From a virus, in the IMG/VR virus record IMGVR_UViG_3300013132_000034, positions 1 through 64,000 of that record: DNA of 64,000 nt. The stretch is one strand, 5' to 3'. The notes under the pieces are model-generated. The model had not been told where the DNA came from and made no database searches. It worked only from the letters and a program-made list of their open reading frames with translations. A program made the translations under genes and the position numbers. Positions 51,290 to 60,663 of the stretch are shown in pieces (position 1 is the first letter of the stretch; every line of letters begins with the position of its first letter).

Positions 51290-52597
51290 TTATGTATTTA
51301 TTCTGTTAGAATAATTGGGTAGCGATGCAGGCAACCCATTAATATTGTTTTCTAATGATAAATTAGTACCGCCTGATGCTAAAATAGAATTTCTTTGAAT
51401 ATCTGTAATATTGCCAAGATTTGCAAATCCACCATTTGTAGTACTTGTTGAGACAAGTGATCTCTTTTCATAAAGCATTGAATATAAGAAATTTCTAGTT
51501 TCAGCAACTAAGCTTGACATAGTAATAGAAATTTTGTACGCATCTGGAACTATAGTTTCGAAACTTTCTAAATTAGATAAGGTCTGCCCATTCTCTCCTA
51601 ATTGTGGTATTGGTAGTTTCATAGTTCTTCTTGCTCCTAAAAATTCTACAGATAATTTTTTAATGTATGCGTAAGGTGTATATTTAACCCCAGGTATCAT
51701 TACTTCATAAATAACACAAGGCTCGATAATATCTCTTGAGATTCTTGTTGGTCTATTTTGATATATAAGTAAAAATACTAATTGCCAATTTCTTACTACA
51801 TCTATAAAAGTAGCGTTAGCAGTATTAAGCAGTGGGAACTCAAAACTAAAATCATCACCACCATCGGCAAATTGAAACATTTTTGTTCTTTCAATGTAAG
51901 TACCGGGTTCTTTGATATTAATTAAATCAATACCTGCTTTAATAAAAGCTCCTAAACCTGATGCTAATTCAGCAAATGCACTATTATCTAAATCACCAAA
52001 TGTATTTGTTAAATCATTATTTAAATTTTCAAAATAAGGTATATTATATTTCCAACCGGTATTTTCCGTTAAATAGAGACCATCATAAGGTGATAAAACT
52101 CCATTATACTGTCCTCCAAGCCCCACTTTGTTTACAATTTTTGAAACGCCTTCTTTTAAATAATTAACTGAATTTGTAATATTAGAACCTAGACCACCTA
52201 GTACACTTGCTCCTGTACCAGTAAGTCTTGAGCTTTGCTCAGAAAAAAACTTACCCACTTCTGAAGACACATCACCAACTTTACTTACGCCAGTAGCAAC
52301 ACTATAAAATGCCTGGTTTACTATAGCATTTACATTAATTTTTTTTTCTATTAATTCAATTCTAGGAACCTCTGCTCTATATAACTGATTTGTTTGGCTT
52401 TTATAATTTTGTATAGTCCAATAAAAAGAATTTACTACATCAACATTATATGGAGAGCGAAATGAATTTCTTAAAAAATTAGGGCTTAATGAATTTGTTG
52501 TTTTGTTATTGGCTGGTATTAATAAAGGTGGGGCGCTTTTGTAGACTTTAGTTCTATTAAGGTCTTGTGAAAAAGTCCATAAATATGATGCGGCCAT
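51290..52597 (-). CDS. gp48-like baseplate tail-tube cap protein
   Basis: 435 residues from the ATG at 52597, chosen over a TTG two codons upstream because the perfect TATAAATA then lies 6 nt before it, like other genes here. The second half has the gp48 signature: EPGTYIERTKMFQFADGGDD and FSFEFPLLNT near residue 240, VRNWQLVFLLIYQNRPTR, CVIYEVMIPGVKYTPYAYI and KISITMSSLVAETRNFLY. gp48 sits on the hub and with gp54 seeds tube assembly. The first half contains a Ser/Gly-rich insertion (SSRLTGTGASVLGGLG) not typical of T4 gp48 (364 aa), explaining the added length. Confidence 0.8.
   Translation of the reverse strand: MAASYLWTFSQDLNRTKVYKSAPPLLIPANNKTTNSLSPNFLRNSFRSPYNVDVVNSFYWTIQNYKSQTNQLYRAEVPRIELIEKKINVNAIVNQAFYSVATGVSKVGDVSSEVGKFFSEQSSRLTGTGASVLGGLGSNITNSVNYLKEGVSKIVNKVGLGGQYNGVLSPYDGLYLTENTGWKYNIPYFENLNNDLTNTFGDLDNSAFAELASGLGAFIKAGIDLINIKEPGTYIERTKMFQFADGGDDFSFEFPLLNTANATFIDVVRNWQLVFLLIYQNRPTRISRDIIEPCVIYEVMIPGVKYTPYAYIKKLSVEFLGARRTMKLPIPQLGENGQTLSNLESFETIVPDAYKISITMSSLVAETRNFLYSMLYEKRSLVSTSTTNGGFANLGNITDIQRNSILASGGTNLSLENNINGLPASLPNYSNRINT
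51295..51302 (-). promoter_or_regulatory. T4-late-type promoter motif for gp53-gp27 genes
   Basis: AATAAATA, 6 nt before the ATG at 51288. Confidence 0.55.
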
Positions 52598-52603
52598 ATA
52601 CAA

Positions 52604-52611
52604 TATTTATA
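52604..52611 (-). promoter_or_regulatory. T4-late promoter motif (perfect) for gp48-like gene
   Basis: TATAAATA, 6 nt before the ATG at 52597; it decides that start over an upstream TTG. Confidence 0.65.
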
Positions 52612-52617
52612 ACAAAG

Positions 52618-54495
52618 TTAATTTGCTAGTACGCTTTGACGCCAAGATGTTACGCCACCAGGGGAAGTCATGTTTACTACGCTTTGATTGTTAACATTTG
52701 TTGCAACGTTGTTATTTGGTTGAATTTTTTCGAGATAATTCTTAGTTTCAGTCATAATCTCTAACTGCTTTTGTAATATTTCTATCATCCTATCATTACT
52801 ATCAGAAATAGAAGAAAGATGATCAGTACTTTCTGATTCCTGGTCATCTCCAACAGTTTCAGCATATTGCTCTTCATTAGTTTCAAAATCAGGCTCTTTT
52901 TCAACAATATATTCAGGTGTTTCTTCTTCTTTCTCTACATTTACTTCTTCAGGCTTATTTTCTTCACCGCCAAATAAACCTGAGAAAATTCCTTTCTTAT
53001 TTTCTGCTGACTCTTCTTGTTTTTTCTCCGGAACGGGTTTATCTTCTCTTTCCTTCATATCACCTGAAACCCAACCAACTATTTTCTTAACCCAATCAGG
53101 TGCTTTATCAAGCATTTCTTTAGCCCACCCTATAATATCTACATTAAAATGATCTTTAATAAATTTAAGCATAGTTCTCAAAGGCCACATAACGATATCT
53201 TGCGCTTTCTTTATAATTCCAAATAATTTGCCAGTAAAATCACCTTTAAAGAAATTTTCTACTTTCTTTTTAATATCTTCACCAAAAATTTTACCCGCTA
53301 TCCATGTAGCTATTTTTCCAATACCTTGAAATATTAAATCGGGTACAGCAAGCAATATTCTCATAACACCTTCAACAATATTACCTTCAGAAAATGCATC
53401 GGTGATTTTATCAGTTAATTTCTTTATATTTTCAAAATTTAATATTCCTAAAGTAAAGAAACTTACTATACCACCAAGTAACCCATCTAATACAGACTTA
53501 AATGATAGTCCTTGTTGCTTAACACTGCCAATAGTATTTGTAATAATATCGATAATTGCAATAACGGGGCCTAAAGCTCTGCCTATAATTTTACCAATTT
53601 TAAAAAGTGGCGTTTTTTTGAGCGCATTAAAAATTGTTTTTCCTAATCCGCCTACCATTTTTGCTATACGCATAAAAAAGCTAGCACCTTTTTGAACACT
53701 TGAGCCAATTCCGCTTAATGCCTTGCTTATTAATTTGATTGCGCTGCCTGCTTTACCTTCTCCTCTAAAGAAAGCGCCTATTTTTTTGAATAATTTACCT
53801 AGAAAGGATTCTTCACTAAAAAATGTTCTAATTTTTTTAAAGAGAGATGATTCTTTGATAGAAGCTATTAAACCTCTCCATATACCTTCTAATTTTTTAA
53901 ATAGCTTAGAATCTCTAAACATCTTAGCAATCCTGCTAGCTGCACTAACTATTTTACTTCTTAAAACCATAAACGCATCTCTTAACCATTTAAAAACGTT
54001 AAGGCTACTAATTAATCTTCTTATTCTGTTAAACCAACTGCCAATAAATTCTATCAAACCAACTACAATACCTGTTAATAGTGCAAGTAGTCCCCATAAA
54101 AAGTTTGTTTTCTTTTTCTCTTTCACTTCTTCTTCTTTTTTAGGTATTAAACCTGCAATTACATCTCTCAACATTTTAAATACTGCAGGGTTTACTTCTT
54201 CAATGCGCACTTTACTAACTGGTCCACCTATTTTCTTTGCGCCTGACTCAATGAGCTCAGCTGATTCTTCTTTTGAAACTTTGCTCTCGTTCGTACCACC
54301 CGCTAGTTTAGTTAAATAATCTTTAAATTCTTTTTTGATTAAATCTGCAAATGTTTTGAACTTTGCATTTTTTGTTCTTCTAAATTCATCAACATAAAAC
54401 GAATCATCTTGCATTTTAGCAATTTTTTCATTCATTTTTTCCAAAGCCATAGTTAAATTAGCTATAGCTTCAGCTACGTCAATATTATCCGCCAT
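52618..54495 (-). CDS. Tape-measure-like protein (gp29 position)
   Basis: 625 residues between the gp48-like and gp26-like genes, the place of gp29 (590 aa) in T4. The N-terminus is a coiled coil (ANLTMALEKMNEKIAKMQDD); residues about 130-480 are a long series of amphipathic and hydrophobic helices (FLWGLLALLTGIVVGLIEFI; RALGPVIAIIDIITNTIG; GIVSFFTLGILNF) as in tape measures that line the tube and later enter the host membrane; residues about 495-580 are very acidic; a short coiled coil (RMIEILQKQLEIMTETKNYL) and a structured end follow. Length of this protein would set tail length. An AATAAGTA variant motif lies 11 nt before the ATG. Confidence 0.72.
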   Translation of the reverse strand: MADNIDVAEAIANLTMALEKMNEKIAKMQDDSFYVDEFRRTKNAKFKTFADLIKKEFKDYLTKLAGGTNESKVSKEESAELIESGAKKIGGPVSKVRIEEVNPAVFKMLRDVIAGLIPKKEEEVKEKKKTNFLWGLLALLTGIVVGLIEFIGSWFNRIRRLISSLNVFKWLRDAFMVLRSKIVSAASRIAKMFRDSKLFKKLEGIWRGLIASIKESSLFKKIRTFFSEESFLGKLFKKIGAFFRGEGKAGSAIKLISKALSGIGSSVQKGASFFMRIAKMVGGLGKTIFNALKKTPLFKIGKIIGRALGPVIAIIDIITNTIGSVKQQGLSFKSVLDGLLGGIVSFFTLGILNFENIKKLTDKITDAFSEGNIVEGVMRILLAVPDLIFQGIGKIATWIAGKIFGEDIKKKVENFFKGDFTGKLFGIIKKAQDIVMWPLRTMLKFIKDHFNVDIIGWAKEMLDKAPDWVKKIVGWVSGDMKEREDKPVPEKKQEESAENKKGIFSGLFGGEENKPEEVNVEKEEETPEYIVEKEPDFETNEEQYAETVGDDQESESTDHLSSISDSNDRMIEILQKQLEIMTETKNYLEKIQPNNNVATNVNNQSVVNMTSPGGVTSWRQSVLAN

Positions 54496-54509
54496 AAGTA
54501 TACAAATAC

Positions 54510-55286
54510 TTATTCGTTACTAAAGAATGCGGCGTCTAAATTTATAATATATTCTTTGTTATTTTGATTAAATGATAGATATTTCTTTTCGAATGATCTG
54601 ATCTCTTCAATGTAGTCTAAAATTTGCTTATTAACATCAGCCGTAACATTTTCTAATAATTTAACTTGCTGAGATACACTTAAATCGTTGAACTCAACCT
54701 TACTAACATCAGAAATTTCAATAAAATCTATAAATTTAGCTATTTCATAAACAAATAATTCACCAATAATATCTTTTAATGCATTGTCTTTTTCAATTAG
54801 GTGTGAAAGGTTTTTAGTAATTTCTTTATTAACTTTATTATCTACTGGTAGAGTAGGTATTTTTAAGCCAACTTTAAGAGTTTCGACGGTTATAATTTTT
54901 TCACTAACAACATCAAGAGGCAAAGCCGTGTTAACTACGGTATCTATATCAAACACACCGGCCTCGTCATTTAAATCTTCGGTTCTAATTGCATTTGATA
55001 TCTTTGTACCAAAAATATCTTTTCTCAAAGCAATAGCAATTGACGGGCGATCAGATACTAATAATTTTTGTGTTTGGTCTTCCCTGTTTTCAAGAATAAT
55101 AGTATTTAAAACTGTATTAAACGAAACACCCGGTATTGCCTTATCAAGAGATGCTTTAATAATTTCTTTTTGCTGCTTGATATTGAGTGGCTTAAATTTA
55201 GCAATTGAATTTATAGAAGGTACAAAAATGTCAAGTGTTTTCTTGTTAAGTTCTTGTAATTTTTGCAGTAGAAGTTCTGAACTCAT
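54510..55286 (-). CDS. gp26-like baseplate hub assembly protein
   Basis: 258 residues. After an N-terminal helix the segment IAKFKPLNIKQQKEIIKASL at about 28-47 matches the T4_baseplate family (PF12322, T4 gp26), whose members carry a F-x-P-L-x-x-x-Q-x-K opening, followed by SFNTVLNTIILEN and an IALRKDIFGTKI segment, then helices to the C-terminus (QQVKLLENVTADVNKQILDYI). T4 gp26 (208 aa) is needed for hub assembly and is thought to act as a chaperone. GTTAAATA lies 6 nt before the ATG. Assignment by motif and position, moderate certainty. Confidence 0.62.
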   Translation of the reverse strand: MSSELLLQKLQELNKKTLDIFVPSINSIAKFKPLNIKQQKEIIKASLDKAIPGVSFNTVLNTIILENREDQTQKLLVSDRPSIAIALRKDIFGTKISNAIRTEDLNDEAGVFDIDTVVNTALPLDVVSEKIITVETLKVGLKIPTLPVDNKVNKEITKNLSHLIEKDNALKDIIGELFVYEIAKFIDFIEISDVSKVEFNDLSVSQQVKLLENVTADVNKQILDYIEEIRSFEKKYLSFNQNNKEYIINLDAAFFSNE

Positions 55287-55292
55287 TTATTA

Positions 55293-55300
55293 TATTTAAC
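55293..55300 (-). promoter_or_regulatory. T4-late-type promoter motif for gp26-like and tape-measure genes
   Basis: GTTAAATA, 6 nt before the ATG at 55286. Confidence 0.5.
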
Positions 55301-56192
55301 TCAAACTCTCGGTTTTCAATGGCATGCCAGCTGGTTTAGTAGATTTTTCTAATTCATCATTTTGCTGCTGTATTTCTTTAGAATAAAGTGAATACAGCAT
55401 AAGAGATTCGGAAGGAATAAGACTCAAAAATTCAGGAATAGAAATCTTTACCTTACTTGTCAATACATACATTAGTTCAAATATATTCTTTAAATCTTCA
55501 GAATAAACTAAATCCAGAAAATATAAAATTGAATTGTTAAAAGGGTTTAATTCTAATGAGTTGAGCTCTTTTACATGGGTATTTTGTGAAAGCAATGTAA
55601 TTTCCTTGCAGCTAGCTTTAACTTCTTCAAAAAAATTAAGAAATTTTTGAGTATTAGTGCCTGAAATGTTTTCAAACAATTTTTCTTTAAGATTATTATC
55701 TAAATTTTCGAAATCATATTCATTATCTTGTAAATAAATTGTTTTGATACAATGATTAAAAATGTCATCTAAATTTTTTATATACAGAACTGTGGGTATG
55801 CAGAGTTTTAAAGAAAAATTTTTCTCTATTTCAACTATTTTATGTGTTAAGAACTTTTTTTCTGTTAAAAGCTTTATTTCATTAAACAGATTAAAAGCTA
55901 TTAATCTGTTTTCATTATCAGATTTAATTTTAAACTTTATTTCAGAGTTTATATTGATAGCTTTAAATTGTAAAAGTATAATTAATTTGTCAAATATATC
56001 TAATTTGTAAAATATTTCTTTTTTGTACAAAGTCTCACGTATTACAAAATCAAAATATTCTGATAAACCACTATAGTCTTTGTTAGTAGAATATTTTAGT
56101 ATGTTAATAAGATATGAATTTTTAAATTCACTAAAATATTCTTTACTGTCTAAACTAGGTATGTATATTTTAAGTTTAAATTCATTAATCAT
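55296..56192 (-). CDS. Probable baseplate hub assembly chaperone (gp51/gp26-like)
   Basis: 298 residues, helical, beginning NEFKLKIYIPSLDSKEYFSEF and containing EYFDFVIRETLYKKEIFYKLDIFDKLIILLQFKAININSEI, a pattern of alternating helix and an LDIFDKLIILLQ(L/F)R-like strand seen in T4_baseplate-type hub chaperones. It is Lys/Asn/Leu rich with few glycines. It overlaps the gp54-like gene by ATGA and precedes the gp26-like gene. In T4 the equivalent small hub genes are 26, 51 and 28. I cannot decide among these; it may also be a non-virion chaperone. Confidence 0.5.
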   Translation of the reverse strand: MINEFKLKIYIPSLDSKEYFSEFKNSYLINILKYSTNKDYSGLSEYFDFVIRETLYKKEIFYKLDIFDKLIILLQFKAININSEIKFKIKSDNENRLIAFNLFNEIKLLTEKKFLTHKIVEIEKNFSLKLCIPTVLYIKNLDDIFNHCIKTIYLQDNEYDFENLDNNLKEKLFENISGTNTQKFLNFFEEVKASCKEITLLSQNTHVKELNSLELNPFNNSILYFLDLVYSEDLKNIFELMYVLTSKVKISIPEFLSLIPSESLMLYSLYSKEIQQQNDELEKSTKPAGMPLKTESLS

Positions 56193-57115
56193 ATTAATCC
56201 AAATGGATTAATTGTACCAAACCCGCCTTCAAAACCGCTTTGTAAAGGCGAAATAATAGGTAATTGTCCATTCTCTATACGATTAATTATGTTAACCAAC
56301 GGAAAATACAAATTAGCATTAACTGTATAGTGAGAAAATACCCAACTAGTTTGAAAAACATCTAAAGCCTCACCGCTAGGATCATAAACCATTTCTTCAG
56401 AATCAAGAGTTACTGGGACACAGTTATAAAACTGCCACACTTTTCTAGGAACCATAGATATGTTTTGATAAGTTTGCGCATATTGCATTATAGTAATATC
56501 AGTTTTAACATTATAATAATCTCTTTTACCTCCAATGTCGCCGGGTCTAGCGGTAAATCCCATATGAGAAGCTAGTATAATCCAAGGCCTGATTACAACA
56601 TCTAAAAACGACGTATTTGTTTCTCTAAAACCTATTCTTAAAAATGAACCGTACGGTTGTCTATCAGTAGAAGCAGGTGCGCCTAGAAAGCCTCTATTAT
56701 TTTTTATACGAACAAATTCAGTATCTAAAGTTTCAGGTGGTATTGTAACAGATGAAGCAAACAAGCAACCAATAATTCTTTGTAGAGGGTAACTTTTTAA
56801 AATGGATAGTGGAGTACCTAAATCATAGCCTCTCTTATCACCTCCTATAAGTTCTAATCCTTGCATAATTCTTGTGTTTAATGCTGCTGGATACCTATCT
56901 ATTAAAACGACCCATTGCGTTCTTAATGGAATTGATGTTGACCATGATTCCATTTGCGCAAGAAAATAATCACGAACACTTACTAATGGAACAGCGGGTA
57001 AATTAAATCCAAATAGATTTGTAATCTGAGGTGCGAATAACGGGTTTTTACCTGAAACTAGACTTGCTGCGTTCTGAACAATACCAGCTGCAGCGTCAAC
57101 AAAAGGATTATTCAC
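56189..57115 (-). CDS. gp54-like tail tube initiator
   Basis: 308 residues from a GTG start (T4 gp54 is 320). The family wording is visible: WVVLIDRYPAALNTRIMQGLELI-type N-terminal part, SVTIPPETLDTEF around 125, NTSFLDVVIRPWIILASHMG near 170, and ITIMQYAQTYQNISMVPRKVWQFYNCVPVTLDSEEM followed by WVFSHYTVN, the conserved tube-like beta sandwich end. gp54 with gp48 forms the platform on which gp19 polymerises. ACTAAATA is 5 nt before the GTG, and the gene sits just downstream of the tube gene, so start choice and context agree. Confidence 0.75.
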   Translation of the reverse strand: MNNPFVDAAAGIVQNAASLVSGKNPLFAPQITNLFGFNLPAVPLVSVRDYFLAQMESWSTSIPLRTQWVVLIDRYPAALNTRIMQGLELIGGDKRGYDLGTPLSILKSYPLQRIIGCLFASSVTIPPETLDTEFVRIKNNRGFLGAPASTDRQPYGSFLRIGFRETNTSFLDVVIRPWIILASHMGFTARPGDIGGKRDYYNVKTDITIMQYAQTYQNISMVPRKVWQFYNCVPVTLDSEEMVYDPSGEALDVFQTSWVFSHYTVNANLYFPLVNIINRIENGQLPIISPLQSGFEGGFGTINPFGLI

Positions 57116-57120
57116 TAAAA

Positions 57121-57128
57121 TATTTAGT
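57121..57128 (-). promoter_or_regulatory. T4-late-type promoter motif for gp54-like gene
   Basis: ACTAAATA, 5 nt before the GTG at 57115. The site is flanked by a small palindrome (CACTAAAATATTTAGTG). Confidence 0.55.
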
Positions 57129-57143
57129 GAAAAATATTAGTTA

Positions 57144-57689
57144 TTATGGTAATCTCTTCCAGTAATGGTAAGCAAGAGTGGCGGTAAATTTAAGTGTCTC
57201 ACCTGTGCCATCAGCAATATTATATGATAATGGACCAACGTTACGTACTGATACGCCAACTAATTGATATTGAGCTACTTTGGCTAGCTTTGCATCAAGC
57301 TGAACTAGATCAATTGTTGAGCTTTGTTTTGGTGTAAAATAATTGCCAGTGCTATTTGCGTCATCAAATGTACTGCGTGACCAATCCTCAAATTTTTGGC
57401 GTAGCTTAGACTGAGCATCAGCATAAAATTCAACTGCATAAGCTTCACTATTAGGATAAAGAACACTACCCGGGACGTTGAAATTTAATCCCATGTATGG
57501 TACAACTTTATTTTGTATTGCTCTTTCAGGTAATGTGGCAGTACGAATATAAACTAAATCATCATTATCAAATGTTACACCCGAGTCAGCTGCGTTAATA
57601 GATAAAACTCTAAATTGAAAATCGCGCGCGAAATCTCTTTGTTGCGCTACTCTGTAGAAGTCTGATATTAATTGATTTACGTCTGCCAT
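57144..57689 (-). CDS. Tail tube protein (gp19-like)
   Basis: 181 residues (T4 gp19 163). The tube fold pattern is complete: DFARDFQFRVLSINA at the N-terminus, RTATLPERAIQNKVVPYMG (gp19 family has xATLPxxxIxNxxVPYxG), FNVPGSVLYPNSEAYAVEFYADAQ, a FEDWSRSTFDDANSTG loop, VQLDAKLAKVAQYQLVGV and the closing FTATLAYHYWKR. Hexamers stack into the inner tube that carries DNA. It follows the sheath gene, as gene 19 follows 18 in T4. AATAAATA lies 5 nt before the ATG. Confidence 0.92.
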   Translation of the reverse strand: MADVNQLISDFYRVAQQRDFARDFQFRVLSINAADSGVTFDNDDLVYIRTATLPERAIQNKVVPYMGLNFNVPGSVLYPNSEAYAVEFYADAQSKLRQKFEDWSRSTFDDANSTGNYFTPKQSSTIDLVQLDAKLAKVAQYQLVGVSVRNVGPLSYNIADGTGETLKFTATLAYHYWKRLP

Positions 57690-57694
57690 AAAAT

Positions 57695-57702
57695 TATTTA
57701 TT
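57695..57702 (-). promoter_or_regulatory. T4-late-type promoter motif for tail tube gene
   Basis: AATAAATA, 5 nt before the ATG at 57689. Confidence 0.6.
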
Positions 57703-57704
57703 CG

Positions 57705-60011
57705 TTATGCTATAATTTCGTTAAAATCTTGGCTAGTTTTTGTAGCATAGAAGTTAACCAAGATGTATTCAGCTGTTCTTGTTGGCTTGATATATATATC
57801 AACAACAAGTTGATTGTCATCGATTATAGCTGGTGTATTATTTTTTTCATCGCAGATGATCAAATAATCATATACCCCTTGTGTATTTTTAGCATTTTCG
57901 AAAAATGGTGATATTGTATTAATAACCTGTGTGCGTGTAAACAGTGTGTTGGGCTCAAATATAAAGCTCTTTACAGTGTTGCGTACGAGTGTTTCAAGAT
58001 TAATGAACAATCTGCGTACATTGATACGATCAAACGCGCTTGGTTGCTTTTGTAATGTTTTTTGTCCATATACAACAAACCCTTCGGCGGGAAAGAATGC
58101 AACAGGGTTTGCGCCAATCTTATATAATTGATCGCGTTGTTTCTGTTTTGGGTATACTGCAAGATCAATAGCACCAGCAACAGTGCCGCGTGTAAAGCCT
58201 GCCGGTGCAAACCATGGTTGATAATTTGTATCTGTACGTGCCATTAAAGCTGCAGCAAATCCTGAAAATGGTGCCCAAACGGGTACGCTTAATACAGGGT
58301 CAGATACAAGAACACAATTTGCATACGTGCATGCATAGCTTGTATTAATTGGATCAAAGCAATTACGCAATGGCCAGTAAATATTAGATGTAAAGTTTGT
58401 ATCAGATCTTTCTATTGTTTTAATATTTGCACCCTGGACAAAAATAGGTAGTAGAGGATCTGAAATAAACAAATGGTCTTTACGTTGTTCAGCCGCAAAT
58501 ACTCTGAATTCTTCAAATACTGATGCCCATGCATCTCTTAAATTCTTTGTTTCACCTGTAATACCTGTTGAAGATGATAAACCGTTATATGCAGAGATAT
58601 ATTTGGTGTCGTCGAATATGCCATTATTTGCAGATGACGAAGCATATATTGTTCCTAAACCGCCTTCTACTGTTAATGTTAAAGGATATACATCATAATT
58701 TTCTACTTTTTGTAGAAGTTTGTTAACCTTGCCGGGTACATTACCAATAACCTTAGAGTAAGGATTGTCTAAGGTATACGATCCGAGAGGATATAATGCA
58801 CCACCAACACCGATTTCTGATGTAAAATAATTAACCCCAGCAACGTTAATACCGGTGAAATTAGAATCGAGTTGTGCAGCATATTTTAATCCTTCACCGA
58901 GAACTCGAACTTGAACCTTAGGATTACCAGCTTCAGTTGCGTTGTTTGTGCTTGTATCTCTCTTTGAAACAGCGGGATTAACTAGTATATTAATTGTTGG
59001 TGAATTATCTTCTACTGCGCCAAGGAAGAAACTTTGTGCACCACCACCACTTTCAGGTAAGTTTTGGCGATAGTAATTGATTGAACCTGTATATTTTTCA
59101 ACAAGTGATTTTGTCAATTGTAATACTGTTGGTGAAAATACCGATTGATACAATTTAAATACACCTACATTTAAACAATCTCTGTAAGCTGTTGTGCCAA
59201 TATTATATGTTGTAAATTCCATGTCTTGCGACAATGAATTATCTGCACCATCGAATGCAGCGCTTAGAGGAAAATCTAATCTTGTTTCAAGCAATTCTGT
59301 GTAAGTATTAGTCGCTGCAGTGCCACCGGTCCTGGTACCTTCTACACTAACTGTAAAAGCTTTTGGAAGACCACGGTAATCAACTTGTGGGTTAACTGTA
59401 GTGTTGTCAATCAAACCTACATAATAACCTTCAAAGGTAGAATTTATATTATACTTCTGTTTATTTAAAACAATAATACCGGCATTACCAAATGCTGAAA
59501 GAGAAGTAATTTGACCATTACTATCCGTTACATTTGACTTCCATGTAAACCCGCTGCCGTTTAGAATATCTTGATATTGTGTGTCGGTTAATTCAACTAA
59601 ATTAGGTTTACCTAGAAGGAACATATCACCATCACCGCTAATAATATCTAGATTTGTTTGAATATCATTGTTTGATGCTTTCTTGCCACGTACTGGATAT
59701 ACAAGAGCGGTATATTTTGAACCGAAACCTTCACCTAAACCGGAACCATAGCCAAGACGAGCTGCATACATTGTTGCAGGGCTTTGAAATACTGCTTTAG
59801 CGGTATGATAAAAATATCTCTCCGCTGCATTTGTAGGTGTTCCGAATATTTGAGTAAATTCAGATAATGTCGAAACAACGATTGGTTCATATGTCGGACC
59901 TTGTGCTGCAAAACCAGCAACTAATACGTTTGTTACATCGTTTGTTGCTGCTCTTAGAGAAAGATCTACTTCACTTATTTGTACACCGGGGCTTTGGATT
60001 GTTCTTGCCAT
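57705..60011 (-). CDS. Tail sheath protein (gp18-like)
   Basis: 768 residues (T4 gp18 659). The N-terminus is classic: RTIQSPGVQISEVDLSLRA, then VLVAGFAAQGPTYEPIVVST and FTQIFGTPTNAAERYFYHTA. The C-terminal domain that forms the conserved sheath core includes YPKQKQRDQLYKIGANPVAF, QKPSAFDRINVRRLFINLE and VVDIYIKPTRTAEYILVNF. Hexameric rings contract to drive the tube through the host envelope. A perfect TATAAATA late motif lies 8 nt before the ATG. G+C content and codon use are slightly richer than in surrounding genes, as usual for highly expressed virion genes. Confidence 0.95.
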   Translation of the reverse strand: MARTIQSPGVQISEVDLSLRAATNDVTNVLVAGFAAQGPTYEPIVVSTLSEFTQIFGTPTNAAERYFYHTAKAVFQSPATMYAARLGYGSGLGEGFGSKYTALVYPVRGKKASNNDIQTNLDIISGDGDMFLLGKPNLVELTDTQYQDILNGSGFTWKSNVTDSNGQITSLSAFGNAGIIVLNKQKYNINSTFEGYYVGLIDNTTVNPQVDYRGLPKAFTVSVEGTRTGGTAATNTYTELLETRLDFPLSAAFDGADNSLSQDMEFTTYNIGTTAYRDCLNVGVFKLYQSVFSPTVLQLTKSLVEKYTGSINYYRQNLPESGGGAQSFFLGAVEDNSPTINILVNPAVSKRDTSTNNATEAGNPKVQVRVLGEGLKYAAQLDSNFTGINVAGVNYFTSEIGVGGALYPLGSYTLDNPYSKVIGNVPGKVNKLLQKVENYDVYPLTLTVEGGLGTIYASSSANNGIFDDTKYISAYNGLSSSTGITGETKNLRDAWASVFEEFRVFAAEQRKDHLFISDPLLPIFVQGANIKTIERSDTNFTSNIYWPLRNCFDPINTSYACTYANCVLVSDPVLSVPVWAPFSGFAAALMARTDTNYQPWFAPAGFTRGTVAGAIDLAVYPKQKQRDQLYKIGANPVAFFPAEGFVVYGQKTLQKQPSAFDRINVRRLFINLETLVRNTVKSFIFEPNTLFTRTQVINTISPFFENAKNTQGVYDYLIICDEKNNTPAIIDDNQLVVDIYIKPTRTAEYILVNFYATKTSQDFNEIIA

Positions 60012-60019
60012 ACTAAAAA

Positions 60020-60027
60020 TATTTATA
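60020..60027 (-). promoter_or_regulatory. T4-late promoter motif (perfect) for sheath gene
   Basis: TATAAATA, 8 nt before the ATG at 60011, leaving a predicted leader of about 3 nt. Confidence 0.65.
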
Positions 60028-60054
60028 TTTTTTCGTCACTAATTTCTTTGCTTT

Positions 60055-60663
60055 TTACAAATTAGTTGTAGTAATTGGCTGAGTAGCATCAGGAGATAGA
60101 ATCTTTACTAATAACTGATCAAAAGAAAATTCAAATGTTGTATCTATTTGAGATGCGTCCCTATAACTATAGTTAATCTCTCCTAATAAAGTAGGAAATG
60201 CACGGGTAAAGTCAAATTGTATAACTTTATTGTCATATTCATCTAAACCATACAATGTAAAGTTTGCTTTATAAACATTAGAAGTTGTACTGTTTATTAA
60301 ATCTCTATGATCTAATTGATTATATTTTTGATTATTAATTAAATCTAACCAACTATATATAACCCAATAATTGTTAAAATAATTATCTATTGTAAAACTA
60401 ACGGTAACGTTTGGATAAGGTGGTCTGCTTTCAGATGAAACATGCAAGGTTTGCCCGGCATATCTTGAAACTACTTCATTTATTGAAACGCTCGGTATAT
60501 TAATACCGAAGACGCTAAATGAAATTGAATCAAATAAAATATTACCGGGTTGTCTTGTTATTTTTTTGTTTATACTTTTTAAAGCTTCCGGTAGCGTCAT
60601 GACAAATAAAAATTTGTCTTTACGTTGTTTATTAAAAGGTGACTGCGCGTATTCTGTGCTCAT
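60055..60663 (-). CDS. Second tube-fold protein (gp19/gp54-like paralogue)
   Basis: 202 residues, encoded between terminase and sheath. It has tube-like wording: KFLFVMTLPEALKSINKK, then IPSVSINEVVSRYAGQTLHVSSESRPPYPNVTVSFTIDNYFNNYWVIYSWLDLINN, and a C-terminal NYSYRDASQIDTTFEFSFDQL strand pair, matching the gp19 order of loop, acceptor strand and closing strand. It is not close to the 181-aa tube protein, so it is probably a specialised ring such as a tail terminator, tube initiator or tape-measure partner. The start overlaps the terminase stop by ATGA. T4 has no gene between 17 and 18. Confidence 0.6.
   Translation of the reverse strand: MSTEYAQSPFNKQRKDKFLFVMTLPEALKSINKKITRQPGNILFDSISFSVFGINIPSVSINEVVSRYAGQTLHVSSESRPPYPNVTVSFTIDNYFNNYWVIYSWLDLINNQKYNQLDHRDLINSTTSNVYKANFTLYGLDEYDNKVIQFDFTRAFPTLLGEINYSYRDASQIDTTFEFSFDQLLVKILSPDATQPITTTNL

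Noticed and set aside
53723-54319. Plus-strand 198-codon hydrophobic frame opposite the tape-measure gene
   Set aside because: Antisense of amphipathic helix codons; no promoter motif and no recognisable protein.
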